Shown here: positions 9,901-19,419 of the stretch, piece by piece
Numbering within the stretch: the first letter of the stretch is position 1
Layout of the letters: each line of letters opens with the position of its first letter
Source of the DNA: Paenibacillus sp.
GTDB lineage: Bacteria; Bacteroidota; Bacteroidia; Bacteroidales; Muribaculaceae
Direction: 5' to 3'
Length of the DNA stretch: 64,000 bases
NCBI GenBank assembly: GCA_023663345.1
Contig: JAMPHR010000001.1
Span: 1-64,000, forward strand
The notes under the pieces: model-generated
The model's database searches: none
Told to the model about the DNA's origin: nothing
What the model saw: the letters and a program-made list of their open reading frames with translations, nothing else
Translations under genes and position numbers: made by a program

Positions 9901-10305
9901 GTCCGATCCGGCTTTGGTGAAGCCGTCGGGCACAGGATATACGGGAAACAGCACTTCAGGAGCCGACCATGTGTAACCGTCGGACGAGGTCTGAAGAAGT
10001 GTGCGGCCACCGCCAACATGCTCGTCAACGGGGTTGGAAAGATAGTGCATGTAGAACTTACCATTCCAATAGGCCATCATGGGCTGATGGTTGTAGGTCC
10101 ATCCGTTTTCGTTAGGTGAATACAGGTCGTAACGGCGGTTGGCACGCATTGTCTGAATGTTGTGTACGCCCACAGTAGGCGACAGGGCACCGTCGTGACG
10201 GTTGGGATTGGAGAGCTTCGATCCGGTGTAATGCACCAGGTCCTCGGCTCCTGCTCCCGATGCCACAGCGATGGCGGCACCCAACAGCATTAGTTTTGTT
10301 CTCAT
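6985..10305 (-). CDS. GH143-GH142 type two-domain enzyme (DHA hydrolase and beta-L-arabinofuranosidase)
   Basis: The 1106-residue protein has a signal peptide (about 1-20). Its N-terminal half is a beta-propeller (about 25-410) with an Asp-box-like SKDGGNTW segment, followed by a concanavalin-like beta-sandwich (about 420-610). The C-terminal half is an (alpha/alpha)6 toroid (about 650-1090), with trehalase-like features such as CEWDGAIWPFASAQ. This order matches the known RG-II enzyme whose GH143 part removes 2-keto-3-deoxy-lyxo-heptulosarate (DHA) and whose GH142 part removes beta-L-arabinofuranose, that is, side chain D. The assignment rests on architecture, length and the RG-II neighbours rather than on checked catalytic residues. 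Start ATG overlaps the stop of the GH43-like gene by four bases (ATGA). Confidence 0.72.
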   Translation of the reverse strand: MRTKLMLLGAAIAVASGAGAEDLVHYTGSKLSNPNRHDGALSPTVGVHNIQTMRANRRYDLYSPNENGWTYNHQPMMAYWNGKFYMHYLSNPVDEHVGGGRTLLQTSSDGYTWSAPEVLFPVYPVPDGFTKAGSDITAKNMDAVMHQRVGFYVSKSGRLLAIGNYGIALHHKDDPNDGNGIGRVVREIYPDGSFGPIYFIYYNHDFNEKNTLYPFYTKSKDKGFREACKEIIDNPLYRMQWVEEADREDPAIPLKKPYKAFCWYTLPNGDIAGLWKHALTSVSKDGGNTWHEPVLRAKGFVNSNAKIWGQKLSDGTYATVYNPSEFRWPLAISLSSDGLDYTTLNLVHGEVPPMRYAGQYKSFGPQYVRGIQEGNGVPADGDLWVTYSVGKEDMWVARIPVPVETVASAHANENFADYPALADLTMWNIYSPVWAPVSLEKKDANTWLTLSDKDPYDVSKVERKIPPTRELTVEFDLMAEQNDHGNLLIEFVDDEGTACARLDLTPSGEFRSKGGARYGKILNYEPGKPYHVKVDVSVDNRNSTVYVNGEKKATRMLFAPVKSIERVVFRTGPHSNFPNVDTEADQTNDMPRANDVDPMAVYRIANFKSSSRDADASSAVLKYDDFAHHVDYFNGMEDENIAQAIPNSESSAWMKDNVPLFECPDEDMEQMYYYRWWTLRKHIKDTPVGYGMTEFLVDRSYADKYNLIACAIGHHIYESRWLRDPKYLDGIINTWYHGNDGGPMNKMMKFSSWNPDAVYGRYLVDGDLDALVKMYPDLKAEYARWEESHRLPNGLYWQGDVQDGMEESISGGRKKKYARPTINSYMYGNAKALAAIAEKLGKKDDQQLYENKAEEIKDLVQSRLWNKDHSFFETVRGDTCAQVREAIGYIPWYFNLPDKGVYDEAWLQLNDENGFSAPYGLTTAERRHPEFRTHGVGKCEWDGAIWPFASAQTLTALANYLNTEENPVVNDSTYFAQMKRYVESQHHRGRPYIGEYLDEVTGYWLKGDQERSRYYNHSTFNDLVITGLCGLRPRNDNDLEVNPLVPAGTWDWFCLDNVPYHGRNITIIWDKDGSRYHKGKGLSVMVDGKIVGNSPELGRIICKDVL

Positions 10306-11258
10306 TTCTGTTTGCTTTTTTCTATAAGATTCTCAACAACGGATTTCGGAGCACGGAACACAGTGCCATGCTTGTGGCCGGCAGGAATGGAGATACTGTC
10401 GGTAACATCAGTGAAATGTATGAAATCCTTGGTCTTATGGGCACTGTAAATGAATTTTCTGTAAGTATCGTAATACACGTAATATTCATCACCTACCTTG
10501 GCTACCGACGGGCCTTCGGTAAAGGACTCGGTGAAAGGCTCGGAAGCCTCGGAATACGGGCCCTCGGCATTCTTGGCAAACGCGATCTTGATATTACGGT
10601 TGGGACGGGTATTGTCCTTGACCACCATCACATAATCCTCGGGGCCTCGCTTAACAAGAGTGGCATCGATACAGCTGAAACCAGGCTCATAGAACAGCTT
10701 GGGATCAGAGAATGTGACAAAATCCTTGGTAGTCACGCAATAGAGGCGATGATTGTTCTTCTCATCCTCGATACCCACATCAAAACCGGCGTCGGGCACA
10801 CAGGAGGCATATACGATCATGAACTGCTCCTTCTCATCATCGTAGAACAGTTCGGGAGCCCACAGGTTCTGGGCGGAAACCACCGAGTCCATTGCAGGAA
10901 TACGGCGCTGCTCGGTCCAGTTGACAAGATCCTTGGAACTTGCATAGCCGAATCCGGTGTCACCCTTCCATGCGATGGTCCACACGAGATGATAGGTGCT
11001 GTCAGGGCCTACAACGATCGACGGATCACGCATGATATTCTGCCCAAGCATAGGCTTTAGCCATGTTCCGGCGATGCTGTCCCAGTGGATACCGTCCTCA
11101 CTGTAAAGGAAGCGGAGACCCTCGTCGGCAGGTTCATGGAATGAGGTGAACATATAGAGCTGCTCTTCGGGCTGCTCGGATGCCTTATTGGCCGACTGGC
11201 AGGAATAAAGACCGGCAGTAAGCCCCATTGTAGCTATGATTGCTGTTAATAATTTCAT
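10302..11258 (-). CDS. GH43-like five-bladed propeller lipoprotein
   Basis: The 318-residue protein begins with a lipoprotein signal (lipobox GLYSC, Cys20), so it should be membrane-anchored. It has the five-bladed propeller pattern of clan GH-F. D78 in MRDPS fits the general base and E248 in FTEGPS fits the general acid. Most GH43 enzymes cut beta-xylosides or alpha-L-arabinosides; this one's substrate is unknown. It lies between the GH78-GH33-like gene (34-base gap) and the GH143-GH142 gene (4-base overlap), which act on the two-sugar side chains C and D, so a role on these or on a neighbouring linkage is inferred. It is one of only two obvious lipoproteins in the cluster. A non-catalytic binding role cannot be excluded. 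Confidence 0.7.
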   Translation of the reverse strand: MKLLTAIIATMGLTAGLYSCQSANKASEQPEEQLYMFTSFHEPADEGLRFLYSEDGIHWDSIAGTWLKPMLGQNIMRDPSIVVGPDSTYHLVWTIAWKGDTGFGYASSKDLVNWTEQRRIPAMDSVVSAQNLWAPELFYDDEKEQFMIVYASCVPDAGFDVGIEDEKNNHRLYCVTTKDFVTFSDPKLFYEPGFSCIDATLVKRGPEDYVMVVKDNTRPNRNIKIAFAKNAEGPYSEASEPFTESFTEGPSVAKVGDEYYVYYDTYRKFIYSAHKTKDFIHFTDVTDSISIPAGHKHGTVFRAPKSVVENLIEKSKQK

Positions 11259-11292
11259 GGTGGTAAAATAAGTTTCTCTTGGAATTAATGGT

Positions 11293-14200
11293 TTATAGAT
11301 CTATTTCGGCATGTTTGATGCGCTGGCGACGCCATGTGTACACCGCATGGAGCTTTCCATCCTTGCCCTGGATGATGCTGGGATAGGAATACTGGCTCAC
11401 GGGGCTATCCTCAAGAGTGATGACATTCTCCCAGTTGAGACCATCGTCCGACACAGCCACACACAGTGGAGTACGCACTCCCTTGGGTGTACCGTCGAGC
11501 GTAGCGAAATCGTTATATATAAGCACGTGACGACCATCGGCAAGAGTCACAGCATCGGTGCCTGAATTATTGTTAGGCATATCGATGAGTGTCATAGGTG
11601 TCCAGGTAGAGCCATTATCGGAACTCCAGCTTGTAGCCAGTTTGGCGTTACGTGTACGGCATATTATCTGCAGGCGTCCGTCGGCAAGCTTAAGGATGCT
11701 CGGCTGAATGGCATATATCGGTTCAAGTTTCTCCTTCTCGTTAGTACGGTAAGCAGAATCGGAGGGAAGCGCGCCAGTAGAATGCCATGTCTTGCCATTG
11801 TCATCGCTCATCTCGATCCATGCACGCCACCCTTTACCCTCGCGGCTACTTGGGGCGATGATGCGACCATTGATATACTCGGGCTTATTCTTGATCGGGC
11901 CAAGGATCCCTTCGGGAAGAGGCTCGCGGTCCGACCAGGTGATGCCACCGTCGGTCGAGCGTGTCACCCATCCGGTCCAATCGCCCACACTGGAGCCTAT
12001 CTTGAAGAACAGCATGATCTCATTCTTGCCGGGAATACGGAACAATACCGGGTTCCAGCAAGCTTTACGGCGGGCATTGGCAATATCACCCTTGAAATGA
12101 GGGCCTACAGGTCCGGCGGTTGCAGGAGTGGTCTCGGCATTGATGCCCGAAAGACCTGCAAGCTTGATGGTGGGATCGTTGAGATCAAACACACCGTCGG
12201 CTGCTATCACCGGCTCAGTCCACTCGGTAGCACCCTTAGGCTTACGGCATACCCATATCACACAATCGGGGTTTCTCTCCTTGGTGCCTCCGAAGAACGA
12301 AGCCACAAGGTCACCGTTGGGCATCTCCACAATGGTGGATCCATGACACTCGGGGAATGAGGTCGACTCATACAGGAATTCATCCACAAGTATGCCCTTG
12401 CGCTTGTTGCCGAGCGACGGATCCATCTTTATATCAAATGTGTACTTGCCGGATCCTACACTCCAATAGGAGTCATTTCCCTCGGTACGCACATATTTCG
12501 CGCCCTTGGCCTTTACGTTCTTCTTATCGGGTGTGGGAACACATACCATTGCAGTAGTATTGCAGGGGATCTCGATATTCCACACTATGTGCATTGGGGT
12601 CTTAACCCAACTGCTTCCGAGGAGACCGTAGGGGGTACGGTAGGTGGCACTGATGCTGTCGAGTTGCTGTATAGAGAAATCGGGCTTGAGAAGTATCTCC
12701 TTGTATCCCGGCTGGGCAGGATTAAATCCGGCGAGATCCTGATAATACCAGTTTAGGTGGTCACCGAGCATCATCACGTGGTTGTTGCTGTTCATACGCC
12801 AGCTTGCAGTATCGCCATTCCAAAGCTCCCATATCGTGGTGGCACCCTTGGAAATCTCGTATCCGTAGCTGGGATATGAAGTGTTGGTGGCCAGAAGGGC
12901 AGCAACATCACCCCGACCAATGCGTGAAAGCTCGCGCATGAGCCAGTTGACACCGATTACTCCGGTTGAGATATGCCCCTTGTTGGTCTCGATGATAGTC
13001 TTGATAAGATTATCGGCAACAGTCTCACGATATTCCGCAGGCACCATGTCGAAAGCAAGCGGAAGCACATTGGCGGTAGCGGTATTGTTACCGTAGAATA
13101 TGCTGTCGGGGTACAGGATATGAGGGGTCTTTACCGGCGAGGTACCTTTCTTCACTGTGAGGAAATGCTTGTTGAAAGCATCCTTCACCTTATCGGCATC
13201 AGCTTCCCAAGCTGATGCCTCGGCATCAAGACCCTGCAGACGGGCGAATTTGGCCATCATCTGGCACACCTTATAATAGTAAGCCGATGCGATGAGAGTG
13301 CCGTCGGTCTTACGGGCCGGATCCTGGCTATGCACCATCTCGGGTTTCTCGGGCGGAACGCACCAGTCACCATACTTATCAGCGGTGATAAGACCATCCT
13401 TGCTTGTATAATCCTCACGGATGTGGTGTAACCACTTCTTCATGGCATCGTAATTGCGCACGATGGGCTGGATGTTTCCGGTCTGCTCATAGAGCATGTC
13501 GCACACCACGGGAAGCGTGGACGACCATGTCATATCGGAAGTATAGTAGTTGTAATAGGCGGGAGCGATGTCGGGCAGACAGCCGTCCTCGCGTTGAGAT
13601 TCCCTCATGTCGTCCATCCACTTGGCGTAGAATGTTCCGTTGTCAAAGAGGAAATTCTCGCCCCAGGTACCCATGTTATGGTCTCCTGTCCACGGCTGAC
13701 GCTCATCGCGCTGGGGGCAATCGACCGGCACACCCTTATAGTTGCTCGCTATACCCCACCATGCATTGCGGTGGATGGCGTTCATAGTAGGATTGGAGCT
13801 GTGGAACGAACCATTGTCGGGCAGATTATCGTAAACAAACTCGGCCACGATATCCTCGGGCTTGAGATCCTTGAGGCCTGTTACCTCGACATACTGGAAG
13901 CCGTGATAGGAGAATTTAGGACTCCATTTCACACCTTTCTCAGTGCCGTTGGCAACGTATTTATCGGTGCTCTGGGCATGGCGGAGGTTCTCGACATTGA
14001 GCTGAGTGCTATCGGGTGAGATGCGCTCGGCATAGCGGATGAACACGGTGTCGCCCTTGGCCACATCGGAGATAGCGATCTTGACCCATCCGGCCATATT
14101 CTGGCCAAAATCCACAAGGAAACGATCACCGAGCTTACGCACCGACTTGGGGGTCAACGTGCGCATCACCTTCATGTTGGGGGCAGTGTTGCCACGCAGA

Positions 14201-15198
14201 GTGCCGTAGGGGAGTTCGGCCCGCTGGGCCTTGAGCCACTTGGAATCATCATATCCGGGGAGAGTCCAGTCGCCAAGCTCGAGAGAGGCGTCATATACCT
14301 CGCCGTCATACTCATTGTTGCTCCTGATAGGCCCCTTGGCTGTCAATGCCCACTTCTCATCGCTGTTGACACGTTGCTTGGTGCCATCGGTGTACTCGAT
14401 GATGAGATTCATGCGCATCTTGGGGTAGCCGAATGTGGGGATCTTATAGGGCTTGTAATTCTGACGCATGGTGTAGAAACGACCATTGCCGAGAGTCACA
14501 CCCACAGCATTGGCCTCACCATTACCTTTCAGCATATCGGTGACATCGTAAGAATTATAAAGGGTGGTGCGACGGTAATCGGTAGGCGCAGGCGCAAGCA
14601 CATCTTCACCGACCTTTTTTCCGTTAATATACATTTCATACAGGCCAAGACCTGAAATATGGGCCGTGGCTCGCTTAATCTGCTTTTTCTCGCTGTTGAA
14701 TTCCTTGCGGAGATAGCGAGAGCTCATACGGCTGTGGGAATCCTCAATATCCCATTCAAACGGACCTTCCCATCCAATCCAACGTCCGCCCCAATGACCT
14801 TCGCCAACGATACCCATGCCCCACTCGGCCATCGGGCTCCAGGGAGACTCGCCACGGGTGGTGGAAACCTTGACTTTCCAGTAGCAACGGGTGTTGTCGG
14901 CAATCTTCTTACCGGCATAAGGCACCCATACTGACTGGCCGGACTTCACTACGCCGGAATCCCAGATATCGGCCTTACCCTCGGCAAGCTTTTCAGGCTC
15001 GGATGCCACGAGTATATGATATGAGGTCTGCATGACGTCACGATCAGTGGATGTTATAATCCAACTGAGACGGGGCGATGGAGTCTCAATGTTAAGAGGT
15101 GTCACCAGTCCCTCGGTAGTGAGAGACCCGACATTCACAGCGGCTCTCATCCCTACTGAAACGAGAAACGTAAGCAACAGGATTGATATCCTATACAT
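11293..15198 (-). CDS. GH78 rhamnosidase fused to a GH33-like (sialidase-fold) hydrolase
   Basis: The 1301-residue protein has a signal peptide (about 1-19) and a complete GH78 module (about 20-925). Its motif DCPQRDER starts at residue 493; E499 fits the general acid and E791 (TIWELWNG) the base. A six-bladed sialidase-like propeller follows (about 930-1301) with the FRIP motif and three Asp-boxes (RSTDGGITW, MSDDNGKTW, SSDNGSTW). RG-II side chain C is alpha-L-rhamnose on Kdo, a ketosidic acid like sialic acid, so one polypeptide could remove the rhamnose and then the Kdo. A GH78-GH33 fusion is known from the B. thetaiotaomicron RG-II system as far as I recall. The next gene carries the chain D enzymes. 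A 110-base gap with a stem-loop separates it from GH140 upstream. Confidence 0.82.
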   Translation of the reverse strand: MYRISILLLTFLVSVGMRAAVNVGSLTTEGLVTPLNIETPSPRLSWIITSTDRDVMQTSYHILVASEPEKLAEGKADIWDSGVVKSGQSVWVPYAGKKIADNTRCYWKVKVSTTRGESPWSPMAEWGMGIVGEGHWGGRWIGWEGPFEWDIEDSHSRMSSRYLRKEFNSEKKQIKRATAHISGLGLYEMYINGKKVGEDVLAPAPTDYRRTTLYNSYDVTDMLKGNGEANAVGVTLGNGRFYTMRQNYKPYKIPTFGYPKMRMNLIIEYTDGTKQRVNSDEKWALTAKGPIRSNNEYDGEVYDASLELGDWTLPGYDDSKWLKAQRAELPYGTLRGNTAPNMKVMRTLTPKSVRKLGDRFLVDFGQNMAGWVKIAISDVAKGDTVFIRYAERISPDSTQLNVENLRHAQSTDKYVANGTEKGVKWSPKFSYHGFQYVEVTGLKDLKPEDIVAEFVYDNLPDNGSFHSSNPTMNAIHRNAWWGIASNYKGVPVDCPQRDERQPWTGDHNMGTWGENFLFDNGTFYAKWMDDMRESQREDGCLPDIAPAYYNYYTSDMTWSSTLPVVCDMLYEQTGNIQPIVRNYDAMKKWLHHIREDYTSKDGLITADKYGDWCVPPEKPEMVHSQDPARKTDGTLIASAYYYKVCQMMAKFARLQGLDAEASAWEADADKVKDAFNKHFLTVKKGTSPVKTPHILYPDSIFYGNNTATANVLPLAFDMVPAEYRETVADNLIKTIIETNKGHISTGVIGVNWLMRELSRIGRGDVAALLATNTSYPSYGYEISKGATTIWELWNGDTASWRMNSNNHVMMLGDHLNWYYQDLAGFNPAQPGYKEILLKPDFSIQQLDSISATYRTPYGLLGSSWVKTPMHIVWNIEIPCNTTAMVCVPTPDKKNVKAKGAKYVRTEGNDSYWSVGSGKYTFDIKMDPSLGNKRKGILVDEFLYESTSFPECHGSTIVEMPNGDLVASFFGGTKERNPDCVIWVCRKPKGATEWTEPVIAADGVFDLNDPTIKLAGLSGINAETTPATAGPVGPHFKGDIANARRKACWNPVLFRIPGKNEIMLFFKIGSSVGDWTGWVTRSTDGGITWSDREPLPEGILGPIKNKPEYINGRIIAPSSREGKGWRAWIEMSDDNGKTWHSTGALPSDSAYRTNEKEKLEPIYAIQPSILKLADGRLQIICRTRNAKLATSWSSDNGSTWTPMTLIDMPNNNSGTDAVTLADGRHVLIYNDFATLDGTPKGVRTPLCVAVSDDGLNWENVITLEDSPVSQYSYPSIIQGKDGKLHAVYTWRRQRIKHAEIDL

Positions 15199-15261
15199 AG
15201 TAATTACTAAGTTTTATCTGTGTGTTAATTTTTGCGACTTTATCACGCCACAATATATGCG

Positions 15262-15290
15262 CATGCTGTCCGCCACAGGCAGACAGCATG
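15262..15290. other. Intergenic stem-loop between GH140 and GH78-GH33-like genes
   Basis: CATGCTGTC (15262-15270) pairs perfectly with GACAGCATG (15282-15290) around an 11-base loop. On the transcribed minus strand no T tract follows, so it may act in RNA stability or processing rather than termination. Confidence 0.5.
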
Positions 15291-15308
15291 TTTATCACTT
15301 TATGTTGA

Positions 15309-16751
15309 TCAGTTACGGGTGGGAAGCATGGTCCAGTTCTTGCCGACGTAATCCTTATCGGAATCAACGGCGATGAGCACACGGTCGTTTCCGGCTCCGT
15401 GGCCACCGTCATACTGGAACGGAGTAACCTTGCTGTCAAACTCACCGGCATATTCAAGATGTCCGTCGGTGGGATCATACCACCATACGTTTTTCTTCTT
15501 ACCCGAGATCTTGGTGAGGTCAATCTCCATGGGACGGTTGGTGTAGTTGTAAACCAGAAGGTAGTCATTGCCACGGGTGGCGATGAGGCGGTCGTAACGG
15601 GTGCCATTCTCTCCGGCGATCACGCTCTGGTCAGGCACACGCTCGAAATAAGGGAACGCAAGGATGAGATTCTTGAGATGCTTCATCTGATTGAAGCCGG
15701 GATCCTTCATGCCTTCATACCAAGTTTTCTTAGCACCATAACCACCGACATTGGCAGGCTTAAGCATCTGCATGATGGAATTGTGGCCATAGGTGTGACC
15801 GAATGCACCGGCAAAGACTGCCCAGTAGGCATAGCGACGTACATCGGGAGCCTTCCACCAGGGCTGGGAAGGATCGTGAAGACCCTGGGGGATCTCCTCG
15901 TAGGAGGGCTCGGCATCGAAGATAGGCTTGCGGGGTTTCATAGCGAGACCTGCCTCGACGTAACGCCAGTTGTCCTCGGCCTGAGCAGCCTGGGCAGTGT
16001 CGTCACCATCGCCTCTCACCTGGTCATAACGACGGTGTCCGCTCTGGAACATATTGAAATCAAGCCAATCGGCATTGTGGAACCAGTTGATCGAAGAGGT
16101 ACGGCCAAAGGGATGATAGCTCATAAGGTGATTCTTGTCGATCGACTTGATGGTACGGGCCATGGTGTTCCACTGGTCGGGGTTGATATCACCCTTGATA
16201 TCACCACCCATCACCCATATAATATTGGGAGAATCCTTGTAGCGCTCGGCAAGGAATTTGCCATAAGCCTCGGCATCCTTGACACTCATTAGGCCGGCCT
16301 TTACAAGACCGCCCCAGATAGGCACCATAGCGATGTATATACCCTGATTCTCAGCCTGCTTTATGATATAGTCCATGTGATCCCAATATCCATATACACC
16401 CTTCTTGTTGATATTGGAGAAATCCCAACCGTCGGGGTTGGAAAGCTGGCCATAGAAGTTTATTGCCGGAACTCCATTGATAGTCTGTACCTGCACCACA
16501 TTATATCCGGCCTCACGGCAACCATTGAGATAATATGAAGCCTCGGAGCGGTCGAGACGCTCGGGGAGAAGCCATCCGGTCTCGCCCATCCAGAAGAAGG
16601 GACGACCGTTCTCGTGCTGGAGATAGGTGCCGTTGTCGGACACACGGAGCTTTCCATTGTCCCAAGGCTTATAGACAGTCTTTACAGGATCCTGGGCATA
16701 CACTGAGGTAATGGCGGCAAGGAATAGTAGAATTAAGGTTAGTTTTTTCAT
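15309..16751 (-). CDS. GH140 apiosidase
   Basis: The 480-residue protein has a signal peptide (about 1-19). A TIM-barrel of the DUF4038 class follows (about 30-375), then a small C-terminal beta-sandwich, formerly labelled a collagen-binding domain of putative cellulases. D184 (MGGDIKGD) and E281 (FDAEPSYEE) fit the acid/base and nucleophile of the founding GH140 enzyme, whose residues I recall as Asp187 and Glu284 with the same 97-residue spacing. GH140 cuts between D-apiose and the galacturonic acid backbone of RG-II, freeing side chains A and B whole. It is a highly specific marker of RG-II use. It follows GH95 after a 107-base gap holding a stem-loop. Confidence 0.92.
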   Translation of the reverse strand: MKKLTLILLFLAAITSVYAQDPVKTVYKPWDNGKLRVSDNGTYLQHENGRPFFWMGETGWLLPERLDRSEASYYLNGCREAGYNVVQVQTINGVPAINFYGQLSNPDGWDFSNINKKGVYGYWDHMDYIIKQAENQGIYIAMVPIWGGLVKAGLMSVKDAEAYGKFLAERYKDSPNIIWVMGGDIKGDINPDQWNTMARTIKSIDKNHLMSYHPFGRTSSINWFHNADWLDFNMFQSGHRRYDQVRGDGDDTAQAAQAEDNWRYVEAGLAMKPRKPIFDAEPSYEEIPQGLHDPSQPWWKAPDVRRYAYWAVFAGAFGHTYGHNSIMQMLKPANVGGYGAKKTWYEGMKDPGFNQMKHLKNLILAFPYFERVPDQSVIAGENGTRYDRLIATRGNDYLLVYNYTNRPMEIDLTKISGKKKNVWWYDPTDGHLEYAGEFDSKVTPFQYDGGHGAGNDRVLIAVDSDKDYVGKNWTMLPTRN

Positions 16752-16803
16752 TATAAGTAACTGGTAATATAATTATTCTATAAGGATTGTCAGAAATACA
16801 GAT

Positions 16804-16850
16804 CCACCTGAATCACGCGACACTCCATTGAAGGCGCATGATTCAAGTGG
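16804..16850. other. Intergenic stem-loop between GH95 and GH140 genes
   Basis: CCAC-c-TGAATCA (16804-16815) pairs with TGATTCA-a-GTGG (16839-16850), 11 paired bases with one mismatch and a 23-base loop. No T tract follows on the minus strand. It sits 8 bases upstream (plus coordinates) of the GH95 stop. Confidence 0.45.
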
Positions 16851-16858
16851 TGATTATA

Positions 16859-19303
16859 TCACTTACCGGTGAGGATGTAAGTCTCGCCGGCCTTGGTGGG
16901 AAGATCGTAAAGATATGTTTTCTTCAGATCGACAGGATTGAGCTTGGCTTCAGGGCTAACAATAGGAGCGGGTGTCTCATATACCGAGAACAAGGAATTG
17001 GGATTCTCACCCTTAGCCTGCTTAAGACCTTTGCCCTTGATGGGAGTGAGAGTACGCAGACGGCATACACCACCAAGGGTCGATGTAATCTTCACCGTCT
17101 CGATCTTACCGCCACGCCACATGAGGTCGATCTCAAAACCGCCACGGGCACGCAACCCCTTGATCTCGCCGTCGGGCCATACCGACGGAAGCGCAGGCAA
17201 CAGATATATGAAACCGTCGTGGCTCTGCATGAGCATCTCGGCAATACCGGCCACACAGCCGAAGTTGCCATCGATCTGGAACGGCGGGTGAGCATCGAAA
17301 AGATTGGGATATGTGCCACCTTTCTTCTTCTCATTGCGCACAAGGGTGAGCTGGTCAGTAATCAGCTTGTAGGCATGATCGCCGTCGAGCATACGTGCCC
17401 ACAAACATACTTTCCATCCCATACTCCAGCCGGTGGACGGGTCGCCACGGTGTATGAGCGAGGTGCGGGCGGCATCGAAGAGTTCGGGGGTGCGGAACGG
17501 TGAGATCTGATTAGAAGGATACATACCGTACAAATGTGACACGTGACGATGGGTGTCCTCAGGATCATCCCAGTCTCCGGCCCACTCCTGGAGCTGTCCC
17601 CAACGACCAATGCGCATGGGAGAAATCTCTTTCACACGGGTCTTGAGACGATCGGCAAATTCCTTGTCGGTGTCAAGAATGGCTGCAGCGGTGATCACAT
17701 TGTCCCAAAGCTCGGTGACAAGCTGATTATCCATTGTGGCACCGGCAGTGGTGGTAGCGTTATGACCCTTGGGGGTGTTCTCGGGAGAATTGCTGGGGCA
17801 TATCACAAGCATACCATTCTCAGGATCATAGACCATAGTAGCATCATAGAACTCGGCCGCACCCTTCATGATAGGATAGGCTTCCTTCAGGAACTCTACA
17901 TCGCCTGTGTGGAGATAATGCTCCCACAGATGACGGCTGAGCCATGCTCCGCCACCGAGCCACATACCCGAGGGGGCATTGTCAATGGCTCCGGTCACAC
18001 GCCAGATGTCGGTGTTGTGATGGAGCACCCATCCCGGGGCATCGTACATGATTTTGGCTGTCTCGGCACCGGTCTCACTAACCTCCTTGATGAGCTTGAA
18101 CAACGGCTCGTTGAGGTGAGTGAGGTTGGTGACTTCGGAGGGCCAATAGTTCATCTCAAGATTGATATTGCAAGTGTACTTGCTGTCCCACGACGGGAAC
18201 ATCTTGTCGTTCCATATACCCTGCAGATTGGCAGGCTGGCATCCGGGCTGAGAGCTTGACACAAGCAGATAACGACCAAACTTATAATATGTTGCCACGA
18301 GGTGAGAATCGTGAGTGTCCTTGAAGCGCTCAACACGTATATCGGTGGGCACGTCGGCATACTTGTCAGGCCCCAGATCAAGCGAGGAGGATCCTATCTC
18401 CTTCTGATAGAAATCCACATGCTCCTTTTTGGCCTGGGAATAGGGGCGTGTTGCAGCCGTGTCAAGATATTTCTTGGCCCTGGCAACCTCATCGCCTGTT
18501 ATATCCTTGTAGTTATTGAAATTGGTGGCAATCGAGGTGTAAATCACAGCCTCGTCGGCATTTTCTACCGAAAGCACTCCGTCGCGCGACGAAACCTTTC
18601 CTCCTTTGGCCACCGCACGGGCTCGACCCTGAAACTCGACCTTACCTTTAAGTCCCTCATGATTGGAGCTGACACCGCTAAGTGTAATATCATCGCCCTC
18701 GGATGCAATCATTACATCGGGATGGGGCGTGGTAAGTGTGGCATTGAAAGTAACGCTTCCGGGCTTATCGGCCGTGATGCGCGTAACCACTACCTGGTCA
18801 GGGAATGAAGCGAATGTCTCACGGGTAAAGTTCACGCCATCCACAGAGTACTTGACCACTGTGCGGGCTGAATCGAGGCTGAGTTCACGATAATAATTGT
18901 CATATCGTGTATGTCCGGGGAATGTTATGCGCAGATCGCCAAAGGGCTGATATGGCATACCCTGATTTTTATGAGACTTCACATGTGCGGTACACATGTC
19001 CTGAGCCTCACGATACTTTCCTTCAAAAACGAGCTGTCTGATCTTAGGGATCCACTCCTTGGCATCAGGATTGGCATTATTGTTGGGCTGGCCGGCCCAG
19101 ATAGTCTCCTCGTTGAGCTGAATCTGCTCGGCGGCAGGATTGCCATAAACCATAGCGCCAAGACGACCATTTCCAAGAGGCAATGCCTCAGTCCACACCT
19201 GTGCCGGGGTGTCATACCACAATTTATACTCCTGCTCGGCTGAAGCCTCGAACGCAAGCATGGATATGACGGAAAAAAACAAAGATTTTGACAGTAATTT
19301 CAT
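16859..19303 (-). CDS. GH95 alpha-L-galactosidase/alpha-L-fucosidase
   Basis: From the ATG at 19303 the protein has 814 residues with a clean signal peptide ([10 protein letters not shown] to FEASAEQ). An upstream ATG at 19360 is in frame, but the promoter (19325-19356) lies inside that extension, so I reject it. The order is an N-terminal beta-sandwich domain, a linker and an (alpha/alpha)6 barrel. N379 and N381 (NINLEMNYW), E508 (PSNSPEN) and D678 (QIDGNFG) match the catalytic Asn pair, acid and base of the bifidobacterial GH95 fucosidase. In RG-II breakdown a GH95 enzyme removes terminal L-galactose, which differs from L-fucose only in its C6 hydroxyl, from side chain A. It starts the second transcription unit of the cluster. 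Confidence 0.9.
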   Translation of the reverse strand: MKLLSKSLFFSVISMLAFEASAEQEYKLWYDTPAQVWTEALPLGNGRLGAMVYGNPAAEQIQLNEETIWAGQPNNNANPDAKEWIPKIRQLVFEGKYREAQDMCTAHVKSHKNQGMPYQPFGDLRITFPGHTRYDNYYRELSLDSARTVVKYSVDGVNFTRETFASFPDQVVVTRITADKPGSVTFNATLTTPHPDVMIASEGDDITLSGVSSNHEGLKGKVEFQGRARAVAKGGKVSSRDGVLSVENADEAVIYTSIATNFNNYKDITGDEVARAKKYLDTAATRPYSQAKKEHVDFYQKEIGSSSLDLGPDKYADVPTDIRVERFKDTHDSHLVATYYKFGRYLLVSSSQPGCQPANLQGIWNDKMFPSWDSKYTCNINLEMNYWPSEVTNLTHLNEPLFKLIKEVSETGAETAKIMYDAPGWVLHHNTDIWRVTGAIDNAPSGMWLGGGAWLSRHLWEHYLHTGDVEFLKEAYPIMKGAAEFYDATMVYDPENGMLVICPSNSPENTPKGHNATTTAGATMDNQLVTELWDNVITAAAILDTDKEFADRLKTRVKEISPMRIGRWGQLQEWAGDWDDPEDTHRHVSHLYGMYPSNQISPFRTPELFDAARTSLIHRGDPSTGWSMGWKVCLWARMLDGDHAYKLITDQLTLVRNEKKKGGTYPNLFDAHPPFQIDGNFGCVAGIAEMLMQSHDGFIYLLPALPSVWPDGEIKGLRARGGFEIDLMWRGGKIETVKITSTLGGVCRLRTLTPIKGKGLKQAKGENPNSLFSVYETPAPIVSPEAKLNPVDLKKTYLYDLPTKAGETYILTGK

Positions 19304-19324
19304 GGAAGATTTCATTAATAAAGG

Positions 19325-19356
19325 CAAAATTAATAAATATATCTCATTTCCACAAA
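19325..19356 (-). promoter_or_regulatory. Promoter of the GH95 transcription unit
   Basis: On the minus strand, TTTG (19356-19353), a 20-base spacer and TAATTTTG (19332-19325) give an exact match to the Bacteroidetes -33/-7 promoter. Transcription should start near 19318, 15 bases before the ATG at 19303. It lies just downstream of the terminator at 19420-19452, so GH95 and the genes after it can be made independently of the upstream genes. Confidence 0.8.
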
Positions 19357-19419
19357 TCATTTGTCAGATGTATCGGCTTGTAAATCGCATAGTTCACGCA
19401 TTGAGCGATAAAAAATAAA

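Noticed and set aside
8854-10119. 421-codon plus-strand frame opposite GH143-GH142
   Set aside because: It lies wholly inside a well-supported enzyme gene and shows no domain or signal of its own; an antisense shadow.
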